Origin: Chitinophagaceae bacterium
GTDB lineage: Bacteria; Bacteroidota; Bacteroidia; Chitinophagales; Chitinophagaceae
DNA length: 64,000 nucleotides
NCBI GenBank assembly: GCA_019638595.1
Contig: JAHBTJ010000005.1
Coordinates: forward strand, 1 to 64,000
Reading direction: 5' to 3'
Part shown: in pieces, positions 35,340 to 43,514 of the stretch
Layout: every line of letters begins with the position of its first letter
Numbering within the stretch: the stretch's first letter is position 1
The notes under the pieces: model-generated
The model's input: only the letters and a program-made list of their open reading frames with translations
Told to the model about the DNA's origin: nothing
The model's database searches: none
Made by a program: the position numbers and the translations under genes

Positions 35340-36293
35340 ATGAAATCATTTTCAAACCGCATTACCAGGCTATTTAATATTCAATACCCCATTGTACAGG
35401 CGGGTATGGTGTGGGCAAGCGGATGGAGGCTGGCTTCGGCCGTTAGTAATGCCGGTGGGCTGGGGTTGATCGGAAGCGGCAGCATGTATCCCGAAGTGCT
35501 GCGAGAACATATCCGGAAATGCAAATCCGCAACTTCAAACCCCTTTGGGGTAAATATTCCTTTGCTATACCCCGATATAGATACGCATATGCAAATTGTA
35601 ATGGAGGAAAAAGTACCGGTTGTATTTACTTCGGCCGGTAATCCTGCCACGTGGACACAGGTGTTGAAAAACGCGGGAACGATAGTAGTGCATGTGGTAA
35701 GCAGCAGCCGGTTTGCCATAAAAGCTGAGCAGAGCGGCTGTGATGCTGTTGTAGCCGAAGGATTTGAAGCGGGAGGGCATAACGGAAGGGAGGAAACAAC
35801 CAGCATGGTGCTTATTCCTGCCGTGTCTGCCGCTGTTACTATACCGGTATTGGCTGCGGGAGGTATTGCTACCGGCAGGCAAATGCTGGCGGCCATGGTA
35901 TTGGGGGCGGAAGGGGTGCAGATTGGAAGCCGGTTTGTGGCAAGCCGGGAAGCTTCTTCTCACCTTCATTTTAAAAATGCCGTGGCTGCGGCAACGGAAG
36001 GCGATACGATGCTGTCGTTAAAAAAAGTGGTGCCGGTACGATTGATGAAAAACCATTTTTATAAGCTGGTGGAGGAAGCGGAGCATAGGGGGGCTTCCAA
36101 AGCGGACCTTGTGGAATTGCTTGGAAAGGGAAGGGCAAAAAGAGGAATGTTTGAAGGCGACCTGGAAGAGGGGGAACTGGAAATAGGACAGGTAGCTTCC
36201 CTGATCAATGACATTTTACCTGCGGCGCAGATTGTTGAAAATATATGGGAGGAATTTGATGAACGGCTTGCGCATCCTGTGGGAAATATATAA
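35340..36293 (+). CDS. Nitronate monooxygenase / FabK-like flavoprotein
   Basis: The 317-residue FMN-binding TIM-barrel protein has FNIQYPIVQAGMVWASG, the FMN-phosphate segments AEGFEAGGHNGREE and PVLAAGGIATGRQM and AEGVQIGSRFVAS. The family includes nitronate monooxygenases and the enoyl-ACP reductase FabK, and sequence alone does not separate them. No fatty-acid gene is adjacent, which slightly favours the monooxygenase. Confidence 0.85.
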   Translation: MKSFSNRITRLFNIQYPIVQAGMVWASGWRLASAVSNAGGLGLIGSGSMYPEVLREHIRKCKSATSNPFGVNIPLLYPDIDTHMQIVMEEKVPVVFTSAGNPATWTQVLKNAGTIVVHVVSSSRFAIKAEQSGCDAVVAEGFEAGGHNGREETTSMVLIPAVSAAVTIPVLAAGGIATGRQMLAAMVLGAEGVQIGSRFVASREASSHLHFKNAVAAATEGDTMLSLKKVVPVRLMKNHFYKLVEEAEHRGASKADLVELLGKGRAKRGMFEGDLEEGELEIGQVASLINDILPAAQIVENIWEEFDERLAHPVGNI

Positions 36294-36302
36294 CTTACGC
36301 GT

Positions 36303-36701
36303 ATGAATATGCGCTTTGTATTTACTTTTTTCTTTTTCCTGGGTTGTTTCACCGCTGTTGCTAAAACTCCTGCCGATCCCTTGCAGAAAGGAGAAGAGGC
36401 GCTAAACGGTTTGGTGGTAGATTTTGAAAATAAAAAACCCCTGAAAAATGTAAATGTCACAGCCATCCTTCACTCTAAAAAGGAGAAAACAGTGGTGTCC
36501 GATTCGAATGGAGGCTACAGGTTTATTATGCTGAAGCCGGGAACGTATAAGCTGGTGTTTGAAAAAGAAGGCTACAAAAAAGTAGTGAAGGAAAAAGTAG
36601 AGGTGAAAGAAAATGCTCCTGTATATCTTAAAGTAGAAATGCCGGGCTTTGCCCCGGTTACAGAACGGGGGCCTTCTGCCTGGCATTTTTTTGATTCGTA
36701 A
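36303..36701 (+). CDS. Secreted carboxypeptidase-regulatory-like (Ig-like) protein
   Basis: The 132-residue product has a signal peptide (MNMRFVFTFFFFLGCFTAVAKT) and one carboxypeptidase-D regulatory-like beta-sandwich domain (LNGLVVDFENKKPLKNVNVTA...SDSNGGYRFIMLKPGTYKLVFEKEGYKK). Such domains are common in secreted Bacteroidota proteins. The start lies 10 bp after the preceding gene. It probably binds or scaffolds at the cell surface. Confidence 0.8.
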   Translation: MNMRFVFTFFFFLGCFTAVAKTPADPLQKGEEALNGLVVDFENKKPLKNVNVTAILHSKKEKTVVSDSNGGYRFIMLKPGTYKLVFEKEGYKKVVKEKVEVKENAPVYLKVEMPGFAPVTERGPSAWHFFDS

Positions 36702-36715
36702 AATGCGCAACCGCG

Positions 36716-37390
36716 TTATTCCCCTAATCCTGCAACAATGTTGATGGTTAACGCTACAATAACGGTATTGTAAGCGAACGAGATGAGGGAATGCAATAAA
36801 GCCCATCGCCTTATTTTTTTAGACGCGATAGATACATCGGAAACCTGGAATGTCATGCCTATCACAAAAGAGAAATAGGCAAAGTCCATGAAATCAGGTT
36901 TGTCTTCCCCCGGAAAATCTAACCCGTTTTCATTTTCCGTATCATTGTTATCTCCACCATAAAACAGGTGGGCATAGTTTACCGTAAAAAGCGTGTGCAC
37001 CAGGCACCACGACAGGATCATGCCTGCCAGCGCGGTTGTAAGCTGCAATCCGTCGGTTGAAGTTTTGCCTGATTTGGCAGTAAGCAGTAATATTACCGCG
37101 GCCATGCTCACAAATGTGCAAACGAGTACCAGTATAAAAATCACAATGCGGCTTGGATCTTCCTTATCGGCTTCCTGTTGAATGGTTTGGCGGGAAGTTG
37201 TGAAAAAAGCAAACCAGTAAAAGCAAAGCAAAACAACGCAAAAAACATCCCAGCCCAGCAAAATATGCATAAGCGTATTGCCGGGGCGCCCGGAAAAAAG
37301 GAATGAAAAAGTAGTACCTGCAGCGGCGCTGAACAACAGCTTGTAAGCCACGTGTAATTGGTTTATCCAGTGGTGCCGGTCTTTCGCCAT
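36716..37390 (-). CDS. DUF1345 membrane protein
   Basis: The 224-residue protein has about five hydrophobic segments and the DUF1345 landmarks: LLGWDVFCVVLLCFYW near residue 50, a loop PDFMDFAYFSFVIGMTFQVSDV and a C-terminal SFAYNTVIVALTINI. The ATG at 37390 (MAKDRHHW) is preferred over a TTG ten codons upstream. Function is unknown. Confidence 0.85.
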   Translation of the reverse strand: MAKDRHHWINQLHVAYKLLFSAAAGTTFSFLFSGRPGNTLMHILLGWDVFCVVLLCFYWFAFFTTSRQTIQQEADKEDPSRIVIFILVLVCTFVSMAAVILLLTAKSGKTSTDGLQLTTALAGMILSWCLVHTLFTVNYAHLFYGGDNNDTENENGLDFPGEDKPDFMDFAYFSFVIGMTFQVSDVSIASKKIRRWALLHSLISFAYNTVIVALTINIVAGLGE

Positions 37391-37446
37391 GCCGTTTGAA
37401 TGTTGGGTAAAATTGTGCAAACGAAGCGTAGAAAAAAAATATTTGT

Positions 37447-38112
37447 TTATTTCTGTGCGGCAATCATTTCTCTTTTTCCTGCAGGACCCGGTCTTTTTAT
37501 AACTGTAAAGCCCGCGGCTGTCATATTCCTCCTTACCGTTCCTTTACTGGAATAAGTAACCAGTATTCCGCCGGGCAGCAATATGTTGTACAGGTTCTCA
37601 AAAATATCTTTTGTCCATAGCTCAGGCTGTACATTAGGTGCAAAAGCGTCAAAATAAATTAAATGGGGGCGACGGATATGTTTCAGCAACTGCAGCGGCG
37701 TTTTCATTTTGTGCAGCGTTAAAAAATGATGGATCTCAATATCTGCTTCCCATTCGCTATGATGCATTTGCAAAAAGGACGGATATAAGTCTTCTCTTTG
37801 TAAAAGCGTGCAGTAGTTCAGCCCGGCAAGCTCCGCTCCTGTAAGCGGAAAAGGTTCGATGGCGGTATAATGTATATGTTTTTGTTGTTGGGCTGTTACT
37901 ATAAGGGTAAGCAGCGTATGTAAACCGGTTCCCCATCCAATTTCAAGTATAGCGGGTTCTGTTTGGGCGGGAAGGATTTTGTTAAGTCCCTCGCTGATGA
38001 ATACATGTTTTGATTCCGCTAATGCCCCATACACAGAGTGATAGGTTTGTTGCGTGCGGGTATCTACTATGGTAAGAGAGCCATCACCGGTAAGAAGCGG
38101 TATTCTATCCAT
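37447..38112 (-). CDS. mnmD: tRNA 5-methylaminomethyl-2-thiouridine methyltransferase MnmD
   Basis: MnmD methylates aminomethyl-uridine at the tRNA wobble position in species where it is not fused to MnmC1. The 221-residue protein has the SAM motif ILEIGWGTGLHTLL (usually GFGTG), HYTAIEPFPL and the family hallmark YFDAFAPNVQPELWTKDIF, then GTVRRNMTAAGF. It is divergent from def and lies 56 bp from the DUF1345 start. Confidence 0.92.
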   Translation of the reverse strand: MDRIPLLTGDGSLTIVDTRTQQTYHSVYGALAESKHVFISEGLNKILPAQTEPAILEIGWGTGLHTLLTLIVTAQQQKHIHYTAIEPFPLTGAELAGLNYCTLLQREDLYPSFLQMHHSEWEADIEIHHFLTLHKMKTPLQLLKHIRRPHLIYFDAFAPNVQPELWTKDIFENLYNILLPGGILVTYSSKGTVRRNMTAAGFTVIKRPGPAGKREMIAAQK

Positions 38113-38137
38113 GGGCCTGTAATTGAGGAATTTGAGC

Positions 38138-38145
38138 TAAATTTG
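38138..38145 (+). promoter_or_regulatory. Promoter-like -7 box upstream of def
   Basis: TAAATTTG matches the TAnnTTTG consensus and lies 34 nt before the def ATG. A good -33 TTTG box is not seen at the usual distance. The site lies in the gap shared with divergent mnmD. Confidence 0.4.
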
Positions 38146-38179
38146 CCGCCATCCAAGTAAAGATTAATCGTATATAAAA

Positions 38180-38758
38180 ATGATTTTACCTATTGTAGCA
38201 TATGGCGCCCAGGTTTTACGAACAGTGTGTAAAGATATAACGCCTGATTATCCCCAACTGGATAAATTTATTGAAGATATGTGGGAAACCATGTATGCTT
38301 CCAGCGGTGTTGGGCTGGCTGCTCCCCAGGTAAACCGCGATATACGTGTTTTTGTAATTGACAGCAGCCAGGTTTTTGCGGGCATGGACGAGGGTGATAA
38401 GGCCAGGTATACAGACGCACCCGGACTGAAACAGGTATTTATCAACGCGCACATAAAAGAGCTGAATGGGCAGGAGTGGTCGTATAACGAAGGTTGCCTG
38501 AGCATTCCTAAAATACGGGAAGACATTTACAGGAATGAGCAGGTTACGTTGGAATATGTAGACGAAAAATTTGAGCCTCATGTTCAAACATTCAGCGGTA
38601 TAACCGCCAGGGTTATTTTGCATGAATATGATCATATAGAAGGCAAGCTCTTTATTGATTACCTGAAGCCCCTCAGGCGCAGGCTCATTAAAGGAAAGCT
38701 GGAAGATATCTCTAAAGGAAAAGTATCTGTAGACTATAAAATGTCGTTTGCAAGGTAA
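38180..38758 (+). CDS. def: Peptide deformylase
   Basis: Def removes the formyl group from new proteins, reversing the mark set by Fmt (14832). The 192-residue protein shows all three metal-site motifs: GVGLAAPQV (43-51), EGCLSIP with Cys106, and HEYDH (148-152), with His148/His152 and the catalytic Glu149. A downstream secreted-protein gene overlaps its end by 11 nt. Confidence 0.96.
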   Translation: MILPIVAYGAQVLRTVCKDITPDYPQLDKFIEDMWETMYASSGVGLAAPQVNRDIRVFVIDSSQVFAGMDEGDKARYTDAPGLKQVFINAHIKELNGQEWSYNEGCLSIPKIREDIYRNEQVTLEYVDEKFEPHVQTFSGITARVILHEYDHIEGKLFIDYLKPLRRRLIKGKLEDISKGKVSVDYKMSFAR

Positions 38759-39716
38759 ACATTCGCATATCATTATCCGGGGAATATGGTTCGCATGTAT
38801 GCTAACGCCGGCAGCTTCATTGTTTGGCCAGCAAAAAGACTCTGTTGTTGTTGTAGAAAATAAAGTAATTACCCTTTCTGAAGTTATTATAAGAAATAAT
38901 GTAAATGTTCCCTCGTTTATTGAAAGGGTAAAGAATGATACCACCTTTTATAAGGCTTTCCGGAATTTAAGAGTGTTGCAGTTTACATCGCTTAACGACA
39001 TCCGGATGTTTGATAAAAAAGACGGGGTGAAGGCTTCTTTATTCAGTAAAACATCGCAATGGGCCGGCAACGGATGCAGGTATACCCGGGTATTGAACGA
39101 GGAGGTAACAGGCGATATGTACGATCATAAAAAAAAGTACAATTATTATACGCCCGAATTATACGCGGGTCTTTTTTTTGCAAGAGATACGGTTTGTGGC
39201 GAAAGCAATATTGTAAAAGGAACGGAACTGAGTGTAAAAGGCAAATCGGGTACAGCCAGGCATAAGGAACAACTGAAGATGCTTTTTTTCAATCCTGGTA
39301 AAGCTATACCGGGGCTGCCATTTATAGGTAATAAAACAGCCATTTTTGACGAGGATATGGCCGCGCTCTATGATTATAGTCTTGACGAGGACGAACACCT
39401 GGGCGAGCTGTGTTATATATTTTCAATTAAGGCAAAAGACAGGACGAACGGTGGCAATAAAGATAAAATAGTGATAGATGAGATGGTTACCTGGTTCAGT
39501 ATAAAAACCTTTGAGGTGGTAGCCAGGAATTATTCGTTAAGCTATAAGGCCGGATTGTACGATTTTAATGTAGACATGCAGGTGGAGATGACCCGTTTTG
39601 AAAATTACCTTGTGCCGCGCCTGCTGCGCTACAATGGAAATTGGGATGTGATGTTTAAGAAAAGGGAAAAGGGCGTGTTTACGGCTACTTTGTTCGACTT
39701 TCGGAACGAAAATTAA
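38748..39716 (+). CDS. Secreted protein of unknown function
   Basis: Starting from the TTG at 38748 the product has 322 residues and a good signal peptide (IIIRGIWFACMLTPAASLFGQ); the first ATG (38799) would cut it short, so TTG is preferred. The mature part contains Cys residues in WAGNGCRYTR, ARDTVCGES and GELCYIF and a beta-rich C-terminus. It overlaps def by 11 nt. I do not recognise the family. Confidence 0.7.
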   Translation: MQGKHSHIIIRGIWFACMLTPAASLFGQQKDSVVVVENKVITLSEVIIRNNVNVPSFIERVKNDTTFYKAFRNLRVLQFTSLNDIRMFDKKDGVKASLFSKTSQWAGNGCRYTRVLNEEVTGDMYDHKKKYNYYTPELYAGLFFARDTVCGESNIVKGTELSVKGKSGTARHKEQLKMLFFNPGKAIPGLPFIGNKTAIFDEDMAALYDYSLDEDEHLGELCYIFSIKAKDRTNGGNKDKIVIDEMVTWFSIKTFEVVARNYSLSYKAGLYDFNVDMQVEMTRFENYLVPRLLRYNGNWDVMFKKREKGVFTATLFDFRNEN

Positions 39717-39746
39717 AATACATTTTCATTTTTTAATACGTTACAG

Positions 39747-40655
39747 GTGTTTGCAGTAACCATTCTAGGCAATAATTCAGCGCTTCCTATGCACGACCGT
39801 CATCCCACGGCACAGGTTGTTAATTTGCAGGAGCAGCTTTTTTTAATAGACTGCGGAGAAGGTACTCAAATACAAATGAACCGTTATAAAATACGCCGCA
39901 ACCGCATCCGTCATATATTTATTTCCCATTTGCACGGAGATCATTATTTCGGGCTACCCGGTTTGCTGACCAGCTACGGATTAAACGGGCGTAAGGAAGA
40001 CCTTTGGTTGTATGCCCCTGAGCCGTTGAAGGAAATACTTGAGCTCCAGTTCCGGGCGGCCGGTATCATGCTTCCTTATACGCTGCACTTTATTCCTTTA
40101 AAGTCGGAGGGTATTTTGCTGGATGATAAAAAGCTAACCATAAGCTGCTTCACGGTAAGTCATCGTATACCCTGCTGGGGCTTTTTATTTAAAGAAAAAG
40201 AGAAGTCCTTAAAGCTCAACCCTCAAAAGCTGCAGGAATATGCCATCCCCGCTTCTTTTTATCCCAGACTAAAAGCCGGTGAAGATTATAGTGCCAAAGA
40301 TGGTAATATAATTAAAAATGAGTGGGTTACGCAACCTGCTGCCGCTCCGTTAAGTTACGCGTATTGTGCGGATACCGCCTATGATGAAGCTATTGCCGCA
40401 AAAATAAAAGGGGTAGACCTGGTATATCATGAAGCTACCTACCTGGCAGATCACGAAGAAAAAGCCTTCAGCCGTGCTCATTCCACCACCCGCCAGGCGG
40501 CAAACATAGCGCTGCTGGCACAGGCCAAACGCCTGCTGATCGGGCACTTCAGCAGTAAGTATGAAGTGCTGGACGATTTTTTGACCGAAGCAAAGGGCGT
40601 ATTTGAAAATGCTGACCTCGCGCTTGAGGGTGCCACCTATCTTGTTCACCGGTGA
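39747..40655 (+). CDS. rnz: Ribonuclease Z
   Basis: RNase Z processes tRNA 3' ends, needed where CCA is not encoded, as in the tRNA-like gene at 41879. The 302-residue protein starts with GTG at 39747 (FAVTILGNNSALPM). It has the metallo-beta-lactamase motif HLHGDH (61-66), an exosite arm with KLNPQKLQEYAIP, YCADTAYDE, and ARAHSTTRQAA-like and LLIGHFSSKY segments with the remaining metal ligands. Confidence 0.94.
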   Translation: MFAVTILGNNSALPMHDRHPTAQVVNLQEQLFLIDCGEGTQIQMNRYKIRRNRIRHIFISHLHGDHYFGLPGLLTSYGLNGRKEDLWLYAPEPLKEILELQFRAAGIMLPYTLHFIPLKSEGILLDDKKLTISCFTVSHRIPCWGFLFKEKEKSLKLNPQKLQEYAIPASFYPRLKAGEDYSAKDGNIIKNEWVTQPAAAPLSYAYCADTAYDEAIAAKIKGVDLVYHEATYLADHEEKAFSRAHSTTRQAANIALLAQAKRLLIGHFSSKYEVLDDFLTEAKGVFENADLALEGATYLVHR

Positions 40656-40781
40656 TGATGCCTGTTTTAAATTAAAGGCTTTGAACAACCTTCGCACCAA
40701 AATGATCGTCTGGCTTAAAATGGTGCGTAAATTGCTTTAGCATTCAGTAGTTTTTATTAATCATCGAAAATCAGAACTTTT

Positions 40782-41276
40782 ATGCAAAAAACATTTTCCC
40801 GATCGTTGTATTTTCTCGCGATTGCCGCTTTTGTAAGCCTATCTCTTTTTTCCTGCAAGTCCGGGGTAAAAGATGCCGACATAGAGGCTAAAATTCAGGC
40901 CAACGCCGCGTTGTCGCATGTTGCCGCTACGGTAAAGGATGGAGTGGTTACATTGAGCGGAGAGGCTAAAGATGAGGCTGATAAGGCCAACGCGGAGGCC
41001 GCCGTTACAGCCATTGAAGGTGTAAAGCAGGTAGTAAACAATCTTACCATAGCGCCGCCACCGCCGCCGCCTCCTGTGATAATTTCAGGCGATGATCAGC
41101 TTAACAAAGGCATTGCCGACGCGCTTAAGGATTTCCCCACCGTGCAGGCGACCGCGAAAGACAGCATTATTACTGTTACAGGTGAAACAACGGCGGCTAA
41201 CTGGAAAAAAATAAAAATAGCGCTGGATGGTTTAAGGCCTAAAAAAGTGGATCCTAAAGGACTGAAAATTAAATAA
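40782..41276 (+). CDS. BON-domain lipoprotein
   Basis: The 164-residue product has a lipoprotein signal (FLAIAAFVSLSLFSC, lipobox Cys26) and two BON-like domains: VKDADIEAKIQANAALSHVAATVKDGVVTLSGEA (about 28-90) and a second after a run of seven Pro (ISGDDQLNKGIADALKDFPTVQATAKDS). BON domains are thought to bind membranes. It is followed 17 bp later by a second BON/SH3-like gene, probably co-transcribed. Confidence 0.85.
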   Translation: MQKTFSRSLYFLAIAAFVSLSLFSCKSGVKDADIEAKIQANAALSHVAATVKDGVVTLSGEAKDEADKANAEAAVTAIEGVKQVVNNLTIAPPPPPPPVIISGDDQLNKGIADALKDFPTVQATAKDSIITVTGETTAANWKKIKIALDGLRPKKVDPKGLKIK

Positions 41277-41293
41277 TCTTTAAAAAAAATAGT

Positions 41294-41716
41294 ATGGCAT
41301 TACAGGATAAATACAGGCAATTGATAGATACTGCCGCCTCTTCGGGTGTATCCAACCTGCAGGTTAGAGAGCAGGATGGTGTATTGTATATTGACGGCGA
41401 AGCGCCTGATGGCGCGGTTAAAGACCAGTTGTGGAATATATACGGGCAAATTGACCCTAACTTTCTTTCGGGCGATGTGGTGATGAATATTAATGTAGCT
41501 ACCGCTGTGCCGGGAGCCAAGGTAAAGGTGGTAACAGAAAAATCGAACCTCAATATTCGCAAAGGCCCGGGTACCGACCAGCCGATCGTAGGCAAGGCGG
41601 CGCATCATGAAATCATTACTTTGGTAAGTAAGTCCAGCGACCAATGGTGGCTGGTTCGTACTGATGATGGAGAAGAAGGATATGCCTATGCACAATATCT
41701 TGCACCGGTAGAATAA
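41294..41716 (+). CDS. BON-like plus SH3b-domain protein
   Basis: The 140-residue protein has an N-terminal BON/LysM-associated region (KYRQLIDTAASSGVSNLQVREQDGVLYIDGEA) and a C-terminal bacterial SH3 domain (KSNLNIRKGPGTDQPIVGKAA...DQWWLVRTDDGEEGYAYAQYL). It has no signal peptide, unlike its upstream lipoprotein neighbour. SH3b domains often bind peptidoglycan, so the cellular place is unclear. A strong terminator follows. Confidence 0.85.
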   Translation: MALQDKYRQLIDTAASSGVSNLQVREQDGVLYIDGEAPDGAVKDQLWNIYGQIDPNFLSGDVVMNINVATAVPGAKVKVVTEKSNLNIRKGPGTDQPIVGKAAHHEIITLVSKSSDQWWLVRTDDGEEGYAYAQYLAPVE

Positions 41717-41740
41717 CCAAGCGATAATGCTTTTTACCAG

Positions 41741-41767
41741 GGATGTCCCGCGGGACATCCTTTTTTT
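41741..41767 (+). terminator. Terminator after the BON/SH3 gene
   Basis: A perfect 20-bp palindrome (GGATGTCCCG/CGGGACATCC) is followed by seven T. It ends the plus-strand BON-SH3 transcript. Confidence 0.9.
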
Positions 41768-41770
41768 ATG

Positions 41771-41816
41771 CCGGGCCGCCCTGGAAAAAGGCCCGGTAAC
41801 GGCTTCCCGGGGTTAC
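41771..41816. other. Two further hairpins
   Basis: CCGGGCC (41771-41777) pairs with GGCCCGG (41790-41796), and GTAAC (41796-41800) with GTTAC (41812-41816). They lie between the plus-strand terminator and the minus-strand terminator behind the tRNA-like gene. Confidence 0.4.
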
Positions 41817-41848
41817 AAAAAGGGCCCCTTCGTAGAAACGAAACGGCC
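41816..41848 (-). terminator. Terminator behind the tRNA-like gene
   Basis: On the minus strand the arms GGCCGTTTCG and CGAAGGGGCC pair with one mismatch around a TTTCTA loop and are followed by CTTTTTGT. It lies about 30 nt after the tRNA-like 3' end and suggests that gene is transcribed on its own. Confidence 0.65.
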
Positions 41849-41878
41849 TAAACGATTGCTTGCTCTTATAACTCTCCG

Positions 41879-41949
41879 TAGTTACGGATGGAATCGAACC
41901 ATCGTAAAAGGACTTGCCGGCCTTCGCCTTTCCACTCGGCCACGTAACT
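41879..41949 (-). tRNA. tRNA-like gene, anticodon position GCA (Cys), atypical anticodon loop
   Basis: Read on the minus strand, the 71 nt fold as a cloverleaf: perfect 7-bp acceptor stem (AGTTACG/CGTAACT), 3-bp D stem (GCC/GGC) with A14, G15, G18G19 and A21, perfect T arm (GATGG-TTCGATT-CCATC), U8 and C48. CCA is not encoded. The anticodon arm is odd: stem AAGGC/TCCTT has a C31-U39 mismatch and the loop CGGCAAG has G33 instead of the near-universal U33. The triplet in position 34-36 is GCA (Cys), but base 73 is A, whereas tRNA(Cys) normally has U73. It may be a diverged tRNA(Cys), a pseudo-tRNA or a tRNA-like RNA. Confidence 0.7.
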
Positions 41950-42064
41950 TGTATAAAAGAAAAATAACGATGATACAGATAACCAGGTGGAGGTTTTTAA
42001 CATCGCGCGAGGGAGCTGATTGCCGCGTATCTGTAGTAAAGATTCATGGTGCAATATTAGGCAA

Positions 42065-42099
42065 AAATAATAGTCTACAAAAATAATAGACTATTATTT
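42065..42099. repeat. AT-rich palindrome
   Basis: AAATAATAGTCT (42065-42076) and AGACTATTATTT (42088-42099) are perfectly inverted with an 11-nt spacer. It lies in the gap between the tRNA-like gene and the lipoprotein at 42258, so it could be a divergent operator or a terminator. The rest of the 42100-42257 gap shows nothing clear apart from a partial TATTTTG promoter-like box near 42213. Confidence 0.45.
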
Positions 42100-42257
42100 G
42101 TAAAAAATATCCAGGATAGAAGGGGGAGGTGATAAGCAGCCCGGCAAAAGAGAATATTGTAAAATTTGTTGATAATATTTTGCTGATAGCCACGTTTTTA
42201 GAAGCAGACAACTTTATTTTGCAATCTTATTGCTTACAACCAACTTAATCAACAATT

Positions 42258-43355
42258 ATGCAGCCTTTCGAAGGTAAACCGGTGAATGAAGGAAAAAAGA
42301 ATACTACGGCCCGGATTATACAGTTTTTTGGTTTTTTCTTTTTACTTGCGTCAGTTCCAACCCTTATGGGCAGTTGCAGTTCCTCTTATTCCGGGGAGGC
42401 GGAACAATCTTACACAGATACGCTTGGCAACCGGGCGGCAAAAGAGGCGGAGGTTCCGGTACAACAGGTACAGGTGCTGGATACAGCAGCTTTCGATCAA
42501 AAGAATATATACATTTCCAATGGCGACACTTCGGGCAAGTGGCCTGTAAAAGCTCCTTACCCGCTTCCGGGAGCAATGCTGCCTTTTAAAAGGATCATAT
42601 CGTACTATGGCAATCTCTACTCCAAAAAAATGGGTATTTTGGGTGAATTGCCCCAGGATGAGATGTTGGCCAAATTAAAAGAAGAAATGAAAAGATGGCA
42701 GGAGGCCGATTCGGCAACAGAAGTAATACCCGCCCTTCATTACATTGCTGTAACTGCACAGGGCAGCGCCGGTAAGGATGGCAAATACAGGTTGCGTATG
42801 CCTTTTCACCAGATAGACTCTGTTTTAAAGATGTCTGAAAAGATCAATGCTATCACTTTTGTGGATGTTCAGGTAGGGCTGAGCACGCTGCAGCAGGAAA
42901 TTCCCCTGCTGGAAAAATACCTGAGCCGTCCCGATATGCACCTGGGTATTGATCCGGAATTTTCGATGAAAGGAGGCCAGCGGCCGGGCACCGTAATAGG
43001 AACTTTTAATGCGGATGATATCAACTATGTAACCGGTTACCTTGCGGAACTGGTAAGAAAGCACAATTTACCACCCAAAGTGTTGATTGTGCACAGGTTC
43101 ACGCAGGGTATGCTAACCGGCTACCAGCAAATAAAAACGCGTCCCGAAGTACAGATCGTAATTGATATGGACGGCTGGGGGCACCAGGCGCGGAAAATAA
43201 ATACCTACAGGCAGTATGTATATAAGGAGCCCATACAGTTCGCCGGCTTCAAGTTATTCTATAAAAATGATTTGCGCGAAACCAACAGCCGCGTTATGAC
43301 CCCGGAGGAAGTATTGAAGCTGAAACCCCAGCCTGTTTATATTCAATACCAATAG
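42258..43355 (+). CDS. Lipoprotein of unknown function
   Basis: The 365-residue product has a basic N-terminal stretch, a hydrophobic segment and a lipobox (LMGSCSSSYSG), so it is likely membrane-anchored in the periplasm. The remaining part looks globular, with segments IDPEFSMKGGQRPGT, VLIVHRFTQGMLTGYQ and IVIDMDGWGHQ that could be strands of a TIM-barrel-like fold. No family is recognised. It is followed by a terminator and stands as its own unit. Confidence 0.75.
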   Translation: MQPFEGKPVNEGKKNTTARIIQFFGFFFLLASVPTLMGSCSSSYSGEAEQSYTDTLGNRAAKEAEVPVQQVQVLDTAAFDQKNIYISNGDTSGKWPVKAPYPLPGAMLPFKRIISYYGNLYSKKMGILGELPQDEMLAKLKEEMKRWQEADSATEVIPALHYIAVTAQGSAGKDGKYRLRMPFHQIDSVLKMSEKINAITFVDVQVGLSTLQQEIPLLEKYLSRPDMHLGIDPEFSMKGGQRPGTVIGTFNADDINYVTGYLAELVRKHNLPPKVLIVHRFTQGMLTGYQQIKTRPEVQIVIDMDGWGHQARKINTYRQYVYKEPIQFAGFKLFYKNDLRETNSRVMTPEEVLKLKPQPVYIQYQ

Positions 43356-43382
43356 CGCCTGCTTCATTTGTAATATATAATA

Positions 43383-43409
43383 TAAAAGCCGGTTAACTGC
43401 CGGCTTTTA
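43383..43409 (+). terminator. Terminator after the lipoprotein gene
   Basis: TAAAAGCCGG (43383-43392) and CCGGCTTTTA (43400-43409) form a perfect 10-bp stem with a 7-nt loop; the arm ends in TTTT. Confidence 0.8.
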
Positions 43410-43485
43410 ACGTTTATAAAGGATCACTGTTAAAATAATAACAATGTTTTACCTGGGTAATTACCGCCATGAAGCTGTTTATGTT

Positions 43486-43493
43486 TAATTTTG
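43486..43493 (+). promoter_or_regulatory. Promoter-like -7 box upstream of the TlpA-like gene
   Basis: TAATTTTG matches TAnnTTTG and lies 22 nt before the ATG at 43515. No clean -33 box is seen. Confidence 0.4.
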
Positions 43494-43514
43494 CCGTTCA
43501 TTAAAATTAAGCGT

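Noticed and set aside
41727-42086. A plus-strand frame of 119 codons
   Set aside because: It runs through the terminator, hairpins and the tRNA-like gene; its translation is of low protein-like quality.
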